64,000 nt of DNA from Candidatus Villigracilis propinquus (GCA_016714565.1 JADKDM010000038.1:263467-327466); one strand, 5' to 3'. Numbered from the stretch's first letter, positions 45,036 through 54,227 are shown. Translations and numbers: made by a program. The notes: generated by a model not told the origin, from the sequence alone.

Positions 45036-46515
45036 GTGAAAATTTCGTTCAACCGTCCAACAGGCATTTTGCTATTATTCTTTTTGATTTTCTTAAGCGC
45101 CTGTGCCACGATCAAACCTGATGCAGAAACCCATCCCCCCAGTGTGGATACAACTCCCCATGACATCTATCTCCCAAGACTTAAAAACTATTGTAGTAAC
45201 GATCAACACCCAATCCGAATCGCAAACGATGGAAGGCTTTGGCGCGGCGGGAGCCTGGTGGGCGCAGGATGTCGGCGGCTGGGAGGATGAAAAACGGCGC
45301 CTCGTTGCCGACCTTTTGTTTGATCCTGCAAAAGGAATTGGTCTGTCCTTTTACCGCCACAACCTCGGCGGCGGTAATGGCGAGAACATTCAAGATGTAT
45401 GGCGGCGGGCAGAAACGTTTGAAGTCGCCCCCGGTCAATATGACTGGACTCGTGATGCCAATGCCATGTGGATGTTGCGGGCGGCGCGTGATCGGGGTGT
45501 TGAACATTTTGTAGTTTTTGTCAACAGCCCTCCGGCGCGTATGACCGTGTCTGGATTAACGACCGGGGAAAAGGACGGCAAGTCGAATCTATCTCCCGAA
45601 ATGTATGCGGAGTTTTCACAATACATGGTGGATGTAGTCCGTCACTTGCAGGATGAGGAAGACATCCCTGTTGATTGGCTCAGCCCGATCAATGAGCCGC
45701 AGTGGAATTGGAGTTACAAAAACGGACAGGAAGGTTGTCATTACGGTCCCGACGAAGTGCTTGAACTGACCCGCGTCTTGCTGGAGACTCTGCGGAAAAA
45801 CCAACTGGATGTGCAACTATCCCTTTTCGAATCGGGCGAGTGGAAGACTGCGGATGTCTACATCGAAAAACTTGCCAGCGATCCACAGGTTTGGGAAGCC
45901 CTGCCGCATCTGTCGATCCATTCGTATTGGTCTACGCGCGCTGATAAAGAACGCTTCATGAAATATATGCAGAAGAATCATCCGGGCAAACCACTGTGGA
46001 TGTCGGAGTGGACGGAGATGCAGGAGGGGCGCGACGCGGGCATGGAATCTGCCTTAATCATGGCGAATGTCATCCACGATGACCTGACGATTGCCAATGT
46101 CACTTCGTGGCAATATTGGATCGCAGTTTCCAAATATCAGTATCGCGACGGCTTGATCTACGTCAACCCGCTCGGTCAGGATGTTCTGCAAACCAAACGC
46201 CTGTGGGTGCTGGGAAATTATTCGCGTTTCATCCGCCCCGGTTTTGTGCGCCTGGAAACGCAGGGCGGCGATGATACCCTGCTTGTGTCGGCGTATCGTT
46301 CAGCAGACGATCAGCGCTGGGTGGTGGTGGCGGTTAATTTGGCAAACGAACCAGTTGTCCTTAAGTTGGAAGCGTTGCAGGGTCAATTGCCTGAGTCCGT
46401 TCAGCAATTCGAAACTTCAGAGCAATTCGATCTGTCGTTGGTAGAGTCGCGAACTGAGTCAGGCACATGGACTCTGGCGCCCCTGAGTGTGACCACACTC
46501 GTCATGGATAGGTAA
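45036..46515 (+). CDS. GH30-family glycoside hydrolase lipoprotein, one frameshift near the N-terminus
   Basis: A GTG at 45036 opens a lipoprotein signal (ILLLFFLIFLSAC) and linker; the catalytic domain is in another frame from about 45140 (MEGFGAAGAWWAQDVGGWED). A C run at 45135-45140 with one C too many, or the A run at 45183-45187, could explain the break. The TIM-barrel domain has the acid/base Glu in WLSPINEPQWNW and the nucleophile Glu in LWMSEWTEM, and ends in a beta domain. GH30 enzymes cleave beta-1,6-galactan, glucan or xylan; with GH42 downstream, beta-1,6-galactan is the best guess. If the frame break is real, translation could start at the ATG at 45160 without a signal. Confidence 0.8.
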
Positions 46516-46519
46516 CCAT

Positions 46520-47425
46520 ATGAGGAAGAAAGAAACGTTGTGGTTTTATCTGCTGGTGTTTCCCTGGGTGTTTGGTTTTATCGTCCTCACCCTGGGACCG
46601 ATGCTCTATTCATTTTTTCTCAGCCTGACCAACTGGGATCTGTTCACCCCACCGCAATTCCTTGGCTGGGACAATTACATCCGGCTATTCACCAAAGACA
46701 AGATCTTCTGGAAAACGGTTTTCAACACTTTATATTACGCATTTATCTCCGTGCCGTTGGGCATGCTTTTCTCCCTCTTCATTACTTATTTCCTGAATAG
46801 ACCGATCAAAGGCTCGGCAATTTACCGCACGCTGTATTACATCCCAGCGACTGTGCCCGGTGTGGCTTCAGCATTACTGTTCAGGTGGCTGCTCGCGCCT
46901 GATGCCGGGATGATCAATCGCTTTCTCGCGATCTTTGGCATGGATGGACCCGCCTGGTTGTTAGAGCCTGATTGGGTCAAGCCTGCACTGATCCTGATGT
47001 CCTTGTGGACAGTGGGTGCCAACATCACTTTGCTCATGGCGGGGATGAAGAGCATCCCTACGGAATTTTATGAAGCGGCTGAACTGGATGGCGCATCTCC
47101 CATAGCTCAGTATTATCAAATCACCCTGCCATTGCTCACGCCGGTTATCTTTTTCAACCTGATCAATGGCTTGATCGGCGCACTGCAAGTCTTCACCCAG
47201 ATATACATCATGACCGGTACCGGCGGCGCCAACATGGGTGGACCGAACAACGCCAGTATGATGATCGTGCCGTATCTCTTCAACAATGGTTTCCGATTCT
47301 ACAAAATGGGCTATGCCTCTGCCATCGCCTGGATCCTGTTTGTGCTGGTGATGATCTTAACCCTGCTGGTGTTCCGCTCCTCAAGCGCCTGGGTCTATTA
47401 TGAAACTGAGGTGCGCAAATCATGA
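46520..47425 (+). CDS. ABC transporter permease, MalF-like
   Basis: The 301-residue protein has six membrane helices and the binding-protein-dependent transport signature EAAELDGASPIAQYYQITLP near residue 187, where the EAA loop contacts the ATPase. Helix 1 begins FYLLVFPWVFGFIVLTLGPM. It starts 4 bases after the GH30 stop and overlaps the next permease by four bases (ATGA). Together they make the channel for the sugar bound by the lipoprotein. No ATP-binding subunit is encoded here, so a shared MsmX-type ATPase elsewhere is expected. Confidence 0.9.
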   Translation: MRKKETLWFYLLVFPWVFGFIVLTLGPMLYSFFLSLTNWDLFTPPQFLGWDNYIRLFTKDKIFWKTVFNTLYYAFISVPLGMLFSLFITYFLNRPIKGSAIYRTLYYIPATVPGVASALLFRWLLAPDAGMINRFLAIFGMDGPAWLLEPDWVKPALILMSLWTVGANITLLMAGMKSIPTEFYEAAELDGASPIAQYYQITLPLLTPVIFFNLINGLIGALQVFTQIYIMTGTGGANMGGPNNASMMIVPYLFNNGFRFYKMGYASAIAWILFVLVMILTLLVFRSSSAWVYYETEVRKS

Positions 47426-48273
47426 ACAAAATGGGCAAGATCGAAAAGTTTTTTACATATCTCATCCTTACAGGATTGGGAGTGTTGCTGGCGGCGCCGT
47501 TCATGTATATGATTTCCATGTCGTTGGCAAGCGACGCCACCTCAGCCAAACTGACCTTCACCTTCCTCCCGGGCGAATTTCATTTCGAGAACTTCGTGCG
47601 GGTATTCACCTCCAAACTGAATTTCGGTCAATTTCTACTCAACAGCCTGACGCTGGTATTCTTCTCGATGGTGGGACAGGTACTCGTCAGCAGTCTGGTG
47701 GCGTATGCATTTGCGCGTTTGCGCGCTCCAGGAAAAGAGATCATTTTCATCATCCTGCTCTCGACCATGATGATCCCCACCGAAGTGACGCTCATCCCAC
47801 AGTTTGTCCTGTTCACTAAACTGGACTGGATTAATACCCTGCTTCCCTTGATTGTTCCTAATTTTTTTGGTGGCGCATACAACATTTTCCTGTTGCGCCA
47901 ATTCATCACCCGCATCCCTGTGGAGTTGGATGAAGCCGCGCAAATTGACGGTTTGAATTTCTTCGGCATTTACGTTTACATCATCCTGCCTCTGATCCGT
48001 CCCGCACTTGTGGCGGTGGCAATCTTTACTTTTGTTTGGAACTGGGGCGCATTCTTTGGTCCGCTGATCTACGTCAACGATGTCAGCAAAATGCCGCTGG
48101 CGTTGGGCGTGCAGATTCTGAGCGCCACCAACAGCGCTGGTCAAATTCCGCCCTGGAACCTGGTGATGGTCGGCGCACTGGTGTTGACCGTGCCGATGAT
48201 CCTGGTCTATTTCTTTGGTCAGCGCTTTATGGATCAGTTGAGTCTGTCAGGCGGCAGCGCGGGGATCAAGTAA
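47422..48273 (+). CDS. ABC transporter permease, MalG-like
   Basis: The 283-residue protein has six helices, the opening LILTGLGVLLAAPFMYMISM, and the EAA loop PVELDEAAQIDGLNFFGIYV. It ends in the usual FFGQRFMDQLSLSGGSAGIK-type tail. It pairs with the preceding MalF-like permease through an ATGA overlap and is followed 34 bases later by the beta-galactosidase gene. Confidence 0.9.
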   Translation: MNKMGKIEKFFTYLILTGLGVLLAAPFMYMISMSLASDATSAKLTFTFLPGEFHFENFVRVFTSKLNFGQFLLNSLTLVFFSMVGQVLVSSLVAYAFARLRAPGKEIIFIILLSTMMIPTEVTLIPQFVLFTKLDWINTLLPLIVPNFFGGAYNIFLLRQFITRIPVELDEAAQIDGLNFFGIYVYIILPLIRPALVAVAIFTFVWNWGAFFGPLIYVNDVSKMPLALGVQILSATNSAGQIPPWNLVMVGALVLTVPMILVYFFGQRFMDQLSLSGGSAGIK

Positions 48274-48307
48274 CCTATTCTCTCATTATTCTTTTCATGG
48301 CGGCGAA

Positions 48308-50311
48308 ATGTTGAATATCAACAAAATTTATTATGGCGGGGATTACAACCCCGAACAATGGAACGAAGAAATTTGGCGGGAGGATATGCGTCTGATGCGC
48401 GAAGCAGGCGTCAACCTGGTCTCGCTCGGTATTTTTAGTTGGGCAAAACTGGAACCCAAGCCCGGTCAATATCAATTTGACTGGCTGGATCGCATCTTGG
48501 ATTTATTACATGCCAATGGTGTGCAGGTTGCATTGGCAACAGCGACCGCTTCCCCCCCACCCTGGTTTTCGCGTCTTCATCCTGAAAGTTGGCCCGTGGC
48601 TGTGGATGGACTTACCTATAAACCGGGATCGCGCCAATTCTATTGTCCGAATAGCGCGGCGTACCGTGAAGCATCCTCCAGGTTGGCAGGTGAGATGGCG
48701 CGGCGATACGGTCAACATCCAGCAGTTTGGATGTGGCATGTTAACAATGAGTATGGATGTCACGTTCATGAGTGTTATTGTCCCGTTTGCACCCAAGCCT
48801 TTCAGGAATGGCTGTGTGAAAGATATAAAAGTGTGGATGTATTAAATGATGTTTGGGGAACGGCGTTCTGGTCGTTGGGCATCAGCGATTGGGCGGATGT
48901 TCAACTGCCGAATCGCACCACCTCGTATCGCAACCCGGCGCAGGTGCTGGATTACCGCCGCTTTATGAATCATTCCCTTCTAAATCTTTTCAAAGCGGAA
49001 ATTGATGCCATTCGGTCAACAGGCGCAACACAACCTCTATTTACCAACTCCGTATTCGGCTTGAAAGCCCTGGATGGTTTTGAATGGGCAAAGTATCAAG
49101 ACGTCACTGCCATTGACATGTATATTAATCCTGCTCACGGTGAGCAAGCCTGGAAAGACGGCGCGTTCTGGCATGACCTGACCCGCAGTTGGGGGCGTGG
49201 AAAACCTTATTTATTGGTGGAGCAGACCACCAGTCAGGTCAATTGGCGGGCAGTCAATTCACTCAAGGCACCGGGCACGATCCGCACACTTAGTTATCAG
49301 GCATTGGCGCGCGGCGCATCTAGTGTGATGTTCTTCCAATGGCGCGCATCCAAAAGCGGCGCAGAAAAATACCACGCAGGAATGATCCCCCACTACGGCG
49401 TGGACGGGAGTCGCATTTTCGCTGAAGTCAAACAAATCGGCGCGGAATTTGCGCAACTTGAAAGATTGGGCTCACAGCAGGCACATTCGCAAGTCGGCAT
49501 TCTGTTTAGTTATGAGAATGTCTGGGCGCTGGAAATCGACTCCAAGCCCGCTCAACTGGATGCATGGGATGTGTTGCGCCCCTGGTATAACGCGCTCATC
49601 GAACAAAATATTCCATTAGATTTTATCCACCCGGATGATGATCTCAGCCGATACAAGGTATTGATCGCTCCATTGCTTTATCAAATATCGGAAGCCCAAG
49701 CAGAGAATCTAAAGTCTTTTGTGCAAGCAGGTGGGACGTTGTTGATGACGTATTTCAGCGGTATCACCGATTTGAACGAACGCATCTGGCTGGGCGGTTA
49801 CCCGGCTTTGTTGCAGGATGTCCTTGGAATCAAAGTAGAAGAATGGCAGCCTTTTCAGCCTGGCGAAACAAATCTCCTATCGGTGAATGGCATGTCAGTT
49901 GAAGCTTCACATTGGGCAGACCTATTGCATGCAACCACTGCCGAAGTGCTCGCCACATACACTCAGGATTTCTATGCTGGCAGACCCGCCCTCACCAAAA
50001 ATCAATTCGGCACAGGGACAGCTTATTACGCAGGTACATTACCCGCGCAGAACTGGCTCCGCAACTGGATTGGTTCCATCTGCGCCGAACAAGGAGTTCA
50101 GCCGCTTGTTAAAGCCGACCCAGATGTGGAAGCCGGGTTGCGTACCGGAGAAGATGGCGCTTCAACGCTTGTGTTGATTAATCATGCGAACGAACCTGCG
50201 CAGGTCAATCTACTTGGCAAACATGGGCGTTCTTTGCTAGACAATCGCGTTATAACAGATGAACTTGTACTTGATCCCTACGATGTGTTAGTACTGGAAT
50301 TGGAGTCATAG
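48308..50311 (+). CDS. GH42 beta-galactosidase
   Basis: The 667-residue protein starts YGGDYNPEQWNEEIWREDMR, the hallmark of GH42 enzymes. The acid/base Glu is in MWHVNNEYGC, the zinc-site cysteines follow in CHVHECYCPVC, and the nucleophile Glu is in LLVEQTTSQVNW. The trimerisation domain (HSQVGILFSYENVWALE onward) and C-terminal beta domain are complete. It has no signal peptide, so it would hydrolyse imported beta-galactosides in the cytoplasm. It is the last gene of the ROK-controlled operon. No clear terminator follows before the MITE-like element at 50427. Confidence 0.92.
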   Translation: MLNINKIYYGGDYNPEQWNEEIWREDMRLMREAGVNLVSLGIFSWAKLEPKPGQYQFDWLDRILDLLHANGVQVALATATASPPPWFSRLHPESWPVAVDGLTYKPGSRQFYCPNSAAYREASSRLAGEMARRYGQHPAVWMWHVNNEYGCHVHECYCPVCTQAFQEWLCERYKSVDVLNDVWGTAFWSLGISDWADVQLPNRTTSYRNPAQVLDYRRFMNHSLLNLFKAEIDAIRSTGATQPLFTNSVFGLKALDGFEWAKYQDVTAIDMYINPAHGEQAWKDGAFWHDLTRSWGRGKPYLLVEQTTSQVNWRAVNSLKAPGTIRTLSYQALARGASSVMFFQWRASKSGAEKYHAGMIPHYGVDGSRIFAEVKQIGAEFAQLERLGSQQAHSQVGILFSYENVWALEIDSKPAQLDAWDVLRPWYNALIEQNIPLDFIHPDDDLSRYKVLIAPLLYQISEAQAENLKSFVQAGGTLLMTYFSGITDLNERIWLGGYPALLQDVLGIKVEEWQPFQPGETNLLSVNGMSVEASHWADLLHATTAEVLATYTQDFYAGRPALTKNQFGTGTAYYAGTLPAQNWLRNWIGSICAEQGVQPLVKADPDVEAGLRTGEDGASTLVLINHANEPAQVNLLGKHGRSLLDNRVITDELVLDPYDVLVLELES

Positions 50312-50426
50312 TATTGAGCTGTCTACTTCAGTCATCCACCCGTAATTTGGAGATAAAACTTTCATTGCTTCAGATCTAAAACCTTCTTCGATCGCCAGCC
50401 CTTAATCAAAATAATAAATATACGCC

Positions 50427-50777
50427 TGTGCTGGCTAACTTACTCATCCGCCCAGAATTGCGAGGTAAAAGAGATCATCATGTTATTTTACTCTCACCTA
50501 TTATTTCCTAGGACCAGCATGATGGCAAAATCCTTCTCTGGTTACAAAAGCGCATCAAACTCTGGACAAAACCCGCCCTCAGGTAGTAAACGAACAATAG
50601 TGAATTGTATTTGGCTATTTGTGTCCCATGTGTTTGCGTAAAACGATCATCCAAATGATTCCCAGTGCGTATTCTGAAAATAAACTGAGCCCAGTTTTCC
50701 AGGAAAAGAACGATCCCCGATCGAAATCTCTGCATAAAGTCCCAAAAAATCTGGTGGATGAGTAAGTAGCGAGCACA
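50427..50777. mobile_element. MITE-like deletion derivative of the IS481-like element
   Basis: It has both ends of the element at 40707 (left TGTGCTGGCTAACTTACTCA, right GGATGAGTAAGTAGCGAGCA) and keeps the first part up to CGCATCAAACTCTGGACAAA and the last 190 bases, but the transposase is deleted. At 351 bp with intact ends it could be mobilised by the full copy 10 kb away. Confidence 0.75.
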
Positions 50778-50853
50778 AGCCTACCATATCTGATTATGGT
50801 GTGGTGCTTAAGTTAAATAGCATAGCTAATAGATTCGTCTTTGAAAACATGCC

Positions 50854-50967
50854 ATGAAAATAAAGAAACCAACAATTAAGGATGTCGCCATTGTCGCTGG
50901 GGTTTCGACACAGACTGTTTCTCGTGTGTTAAAATTACCGAAGAAGTTGCGTCGTTCACCGGATTGA
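50854..50967 (+). pseudogene. LacI-type regulator N-terminus joined to xylulokinase sequence
   Basis: The frame reads MKIKKPTIKDVAIVAGVSTQ, then TVSRVLK, a LacI helix-turn-helix, and then runs out of homology into LPKKLRRSPD and a stop. The nucleotides from 50931 onward are instead the middle of a xylulokinase gene in another frame. The first 77 bases plus the 50 bases before the start are almost identical to 51810-51940, where the same regulator starts again. The join looks like an illegitimate deletion. Confidence 0.7.
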
Positions 50968-51778
50968 AAGCGGGTACACCTGTTATCGCTGGCGGCGGCG
51001 ATCAGGCTGCGGGAGCGGTAGGAATGGGAGTGGTTGAACCTGGCATTGTCGGTTTGACCGTTGGCACGAGTGGTGTTGTGTTTGCAACCACGCCTTCTGC
51101 GTTGATCGAACCAGACGGACGGCTTCACGCCTTTTGCCATGCCGTGCCTGGCATGTGGCACTTCATGGGTGTGATGCTTTCTGCGGCGGGGAGTTTGCAG
51201 TGGTATCGCGATACGCTCGCACCCGATGTGAGTTTTGATGACTTATTGAAAGAGGCGGAATCAATTCCTGCGGGAAGTGAGGGATTGCAATTCCTGCCAT
51301 ATCTTTCTGGCGAACGCACGCCTCATCCCGACCCGTTGGCGAGGGGCGCTTTCATCGGCTTGACCCTGCGCCATAGCCGCGCGCACATGACGCGTGTTGT
51401 GCTGGAAGGCGTGGCATTCGGGCTGAAAGATTCGTTCACGCTGATTCAAAATGCTGGACTCGGCGATATTAAACAAGTCCGCGCATCTGGGGGTGGTACG
51501 AAGAGTGTGTTGTGGCGGCAGATTTTGGCGTCGGTGTTGGAAGCGGAGCTGGTAACGGTCAACACCACAGAGGGCGGCGCGTATGGTGCTGCATTGCTAG
51601 CAGGTGTTGGCGCAGGCGTGTGGGGCAGTGTGGCAGTGTGGCAGAGGCGTGCTCAGCGTGTATCAAGATTACAGGTAGCACCCAGCCCGCCCCGTCGGAT
51701 GTTGAGGCGTATCGAAAGTCATATGTGGTGTATCGGGAATTGTATCCAGTGCTGAAATCCAGTTTTGCAAAGATGTGA
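50931..51778 (+). pseudogene. Xylulokinase (FGGY family), C-terminal half
   Basis: From KITEEVASFTGLKAGTPVIA the frame has the FGGY C-terminal domain: GGGDQAAGAVGMGV, GLTVGTSGVVFA, EGLQFLPYLSGERTPHPDP, LRHSRAHMTRVVLEGVAFGL and ASGGGTKSVLWRQILASVL. An 8-base direct duplication (GTGTGGCA) near 51632 shifts the frame; without it the protein continues SVAEACSACIKITGSTQPAP to a TGA at 51776. The N-terminal half with its ATP and sugar sites is replaced by the LacI fragment. No active kinase can be made. Confidence 0.8.
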
Positions 51779-51862
51779 TTTTCCATTTCAAATGTAGCTA
51801 GGTCAAAGAAATGTCAATCTGATAAATAGCTTGGTTAATGGATACGTTATGGAAAACATGCC

Positions 51863-52129
51863 ATGAAAATAAGGAAACCAACAATTAAGGATGTCGCCAT
51901 TGTCGCTGGAGTTTCGACACAGACTGTTTCTCGTGTGTTAAACAACCGGGAAGATGTGGCAGAGGCGACAAGAGAGCGAATCCTAAAAACTATTTCAGAC
52001 TTGGACTATTCCCCAAATGAAGCTGCTCGATACCTCGTCCGCCAGCGAAGTAAGCGCACGCCTTATGTACCACACAATGGTGACGCTACTTATTACGCCT
52101 CAAATAATCCTCCTGTTGATTCACAGTAA
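51863..52129 (+). CDS. Truncated LacI-family regulator (DNA-binding domain only)
   Basis: The 88-residue product contains the full helix-turn-helix and hinge (TIKDVAIVAGVSTQTVSRVL, EATRERILKTISDLDYSPNE, AARYLVRQR) and then an unrelated tail ending at TAA. The sugar-binding domain is missing. It could still bind DNA without responding to ligand, but it may simply be a relic. It repeats the segment at 50854. The stretch 52130-52269 that follows has nothing recognisable. Confidence 0.6.
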   Translation: MKIRKPTIKDVAIVAGVSTQTVSRVLNNREDVAEATRERILKTISDLDYSPNEAARYLVRQRSKRTPYVPHNGDATYYASNNPPVDSQ

Positions 52130-52269
52130 TAAGATTTGATTCAAAGTATGCTGTTGATTTTTTAGCCTGCTAGGTGAAGTCAACGCATATTGCATCAATT
52201 TCCACACAGCGATCTAATTTCCCAATACATCTAAAAGAAGAAGTGCGAAGGTGTAATTTTCTTGACAGA

Positions 52270-52401
52270 ATTTAGTTTGTACAGTGGCAAATAATGTTCG
52301 AGATCGCGGGTTCATACAAAGATGGAGCTCGCGGTGCGTAACTTTTTTTCACCCCTGTTTTTACGCGAAAACTGGCAATAAACAACAAAAAACCGCCATT
52401 T
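52270..52401. repeat. Dispersed intergenic repeat, copy 4, left part
   Basis: It begins AGTTTGTACAGTGGCAAATA and contains GAGATCGCGGGTTCATACAA, GCGGTGCGTAACTTTTTTTC and ACGCGAAAACTGGCAATAAA up to AACCGCCATTT, the left arm of the hairpin, where the IS3-family element is inserted. Confidence 0.75.
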
Positions 52402-52473
52402 TGAACTGACCCCCGAAAAGCGGACACGAAAAGAAAGCCCTCCTGTGAGAAGATAAGCACAGGAGGTGCTTTT

Positions 52474-52819
52474 ATGTCAGGAAGAAAAGGAATGTTGCAC
52501 TACAAGGTGGAAATTAAAGCAGGAGGCGGTACGTCTGGTGGAGGAAGAACATCTGACGTATGCGGCAGTGGCGGCCCAGCTGGGAATTCGCAAAGCGGAG
52601 CGGATCGAAGCCTGGGTGCGCATGTATCGACGAGAAGGAGAGCTCTCGTTCCATAAACCGATCGGGCGTCCACGCAAAGCGGAGAGTGAAGAGCGGGAAG
52701 TGGAACGGTTGCGAATGGAGAATGCGCTGCTAAAAAAATTCCATACCGAATTGCGGAAAGTGCAGCTCGCGCAGCGCAATATCGGGCGATCTACCACCAC
52801 AAGGAAGAATACGAAGTGA
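52474..52819 (+). pseudogene. IS3-family orfA, one frameshift
   Basis: The ATG at 52474 follows AGGAGGTGC and gives MSGRKGMLHYKVEIK. The rest of OrfA (QEAVRLVEEEHLTYAAVAAQ, LGIRKAERIEAWVRMYRREG) lies in the next frame; one surplus A in the run 52516-52518 explains the break. The domain is an IS3-type HTH and leucine-zipper region (ERLRMENALLKKF-like). With the break the element would not make OrfA. Confidence 0.75.
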
Positions 52820-53625
52820 AAGCGATGTGCGAATTCTTCGGTGTTTCGCGAGCGGCGTATTATGTCTGGGTCAAAACGCTGGCAGAGTCAGACCCGGACC
52901 AGGAACGCTTGGACCAGGTACAAGCCGTGTATGAGGCTTCCCACAAGGCCTATGGCTATCGGCGCATCACGATCCAACTGCAGACGAAGCAAGGACTTTC
53001 CATCAACCACAAGGCGGTTTTACGGCTAATGACCAAACTGGGGATCCGTTCCCAGGCCAGAAAGCCCAAAATGTACAAAAAGTTGGAAGAGATTGGCACA
53101 TACCATCGCTACCCGAACGTGCTCAATCGTGAGTTTGTAGCTACCAAGCCCAACCAGAAGTGGGTCACCGATGTGACCTATATCCGCACCTTGCAGGGCT
53201 GGGCATATCTTTCCACTATCAAAGACTTGTACGATGGGTTCATTGTGGCACATGTCTTTGAGCAGTCCAACTCGATCGCTTTGGTGACCCAAACCTTGAA
53301 ACAGGCCAAACAAAAGGAAAAGCTCACGGATGGATTGATCCTCCACAGTGACCAGGGGACGCAATACACTTCTGACCCATATCATGTCCTTACCGGCGAG
53401 TATAACATTACGCCTTCCATGTCGCGCCGTGGCAACTGCTGGGACAATGCTCCAATGGAGAACTTCTTTGGACACCTCAAAGAGGAATATTTGCGGCAAT
53501 TCAAGCAAACCACCTTTAAGGATACAAAGCAACTCATTGATGAATACATTTACTTTTACAACTATGAACGGATACAATTGAAAACAAGACAGACACCTTA
53601 CGAAACCAGGTGTCTGTCCATTTGA
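52816..53625 (+). CDS. IS3-family transposase OrfB (DDE integrase core)
   Basis: The 269-residue protein has the HTH_21 block RLDQVQAVYEASHKAYGYRR and an rve core: KWVTDVTYI (first D), LILHSDQGTQYTS (second D) and NCWDNAPMENFFGHLKEEYL (E), ending YNYERIQLKTRQTPYE. It starts with GTG overlapping the orfA stop (GTGA), so it would be made by coupling or by ribosomal frameshifting. It appears intact. Confidence 0.88.
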   Translation: MKAMCEFFGVSRAAYYVWVKTLAESDPDQERLDQVQAVYEASHKAYGYRRITIQLQTKQGLSINHKAVLRLMTKLGIRSQARKPKMYKKLEEIGTYHRYPNVLNREFVATKPNQKWVTDVTYIRTLQGWAYLSTIKDLYDGFIVAHVFEQSNSIALVTQTLKQAKQKEKLTDGLILHSDQGTQYTSDPYHVLTGEYNITPSMSRRGNCWDNAPMENFFGHLKEEYLRQFKQTTFKDTKQLIDEYIYFYNYERIQLKTRQTPYETRCLSI

Positions 53626-53671
53626 CCAGTGGGGGCTTTCTTTTTTTGTCTTGCTCGAAGGGTTCAGTCTA

Positions 53672-54000
53672 TTTTAGGTCGGTTCTTTCGTTTATTCTTG
53701 GCGGTCCCGACGGGGATAGAAATCGCGGTGCGTAACTTTTTCGCAAACTAACGATGAAGTGAATTTTTGGCCTTTTTAAGGCTATTTTTGAAATTCCTTG
53801 CGGAGACAGGAAGAATGTCGCGCAATACTTATTAAATTTTATTACGACTAGAACGAATACTGCCTCAGGTCAAAGCAACGAACACAGAAGTCATTCTATA
53901 TGGGGACACAGTGAAAGTCAAGTAATTGGTGGGGGATTTCGTTAAAGTCGAGACAAATGTCCACTTGTATCCACTCGTGTCACTCTGAGACTTGTTTTCC
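53672..54000. repeat. Dispersed intergenic repeat, copy 4, right part
   Basis: From TTTTAGGTCGGTTCTTTCGT it continues with GCGGTCCCGACGGGGATAGA, GCGGTGCGTAACTTTTTCGC, CTAACGATGAAGTGAATTTT, AGACAGGAAGAATGTCGCGC and GTCGAGACAAATGTCCACTT, as in copy 3. Together with 52270-52401 it is a full-length copy split by the IS. Confidence 0.75.
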
Positions 54001-54004
54001 TTCA

Positions 54005-54118
54005 TAGCTATAATACAGGTGAGCTCAGCAGCCTGTATAGGGGGAAAGGAAGATTCCTTGATCAATATCTTGCGTAAAATCCCAAAAAATCTAACGGATG
54101 AAGAAAGTAGCCAGCACA
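54005..54118. mobile_element. Right-end remnant of the IS481-like element
   Basis: AAAATCCCAAAAAATCTAAC followed by GGATGAAGAAAGTAGCCAGC and ending CACA at 54118 matches the right ends at 33666, 42123 and 50777. Only about 110 bases remain, with no coding sequence. Confidence 0.6.
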
Positions 54119-54145
54119 GTCGTCCCAAAATTAGGATGCAACAAA

Positions 54146-54175
54146 AAAGAAACCGTAAGCCCTACGGTTTCTTTT
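54146..54175. terminator. Terminator of the respiratory operon
   Basis: AAAAGAAACCGTA and TACGGTTTCTTTT form a perfect stem around a short loop, flanked by A and T runs, so it works in both directions. On the minus strand it lies about 50 bases after the last gene of the molybdopterin oxidoreductase operon. Confidence 0.8.
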
Positions 54176-54227
54176 ACTCCAAGTACCCTCTCCAAGATGC
54201 TTAAACTTGAAAAAGGAGAATGCTCAT

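Larger units (their letters stand above)
52402..53671 (+). mobile_element. IS3-family element inserted in the repeat hairpin
   Basis: Left end TGAACTGACCCCCGAAAAGC and right end (complement) TAGACTGAACCCTTCGAGCA are imperfect inverted repeats, further matched by AAAGAAAGCCC on both sides. The flanks are TTT at 52399-52401 and TTT at 53672-53674, a 3 bp target duplication typical of IS3; removing the element and one copy of TTT rebuilds the hairpin CCGCCATTTTAGG seen in copy 3. Length 1270 bp with overlapping orfA and orfB. Confidence 0.85.
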
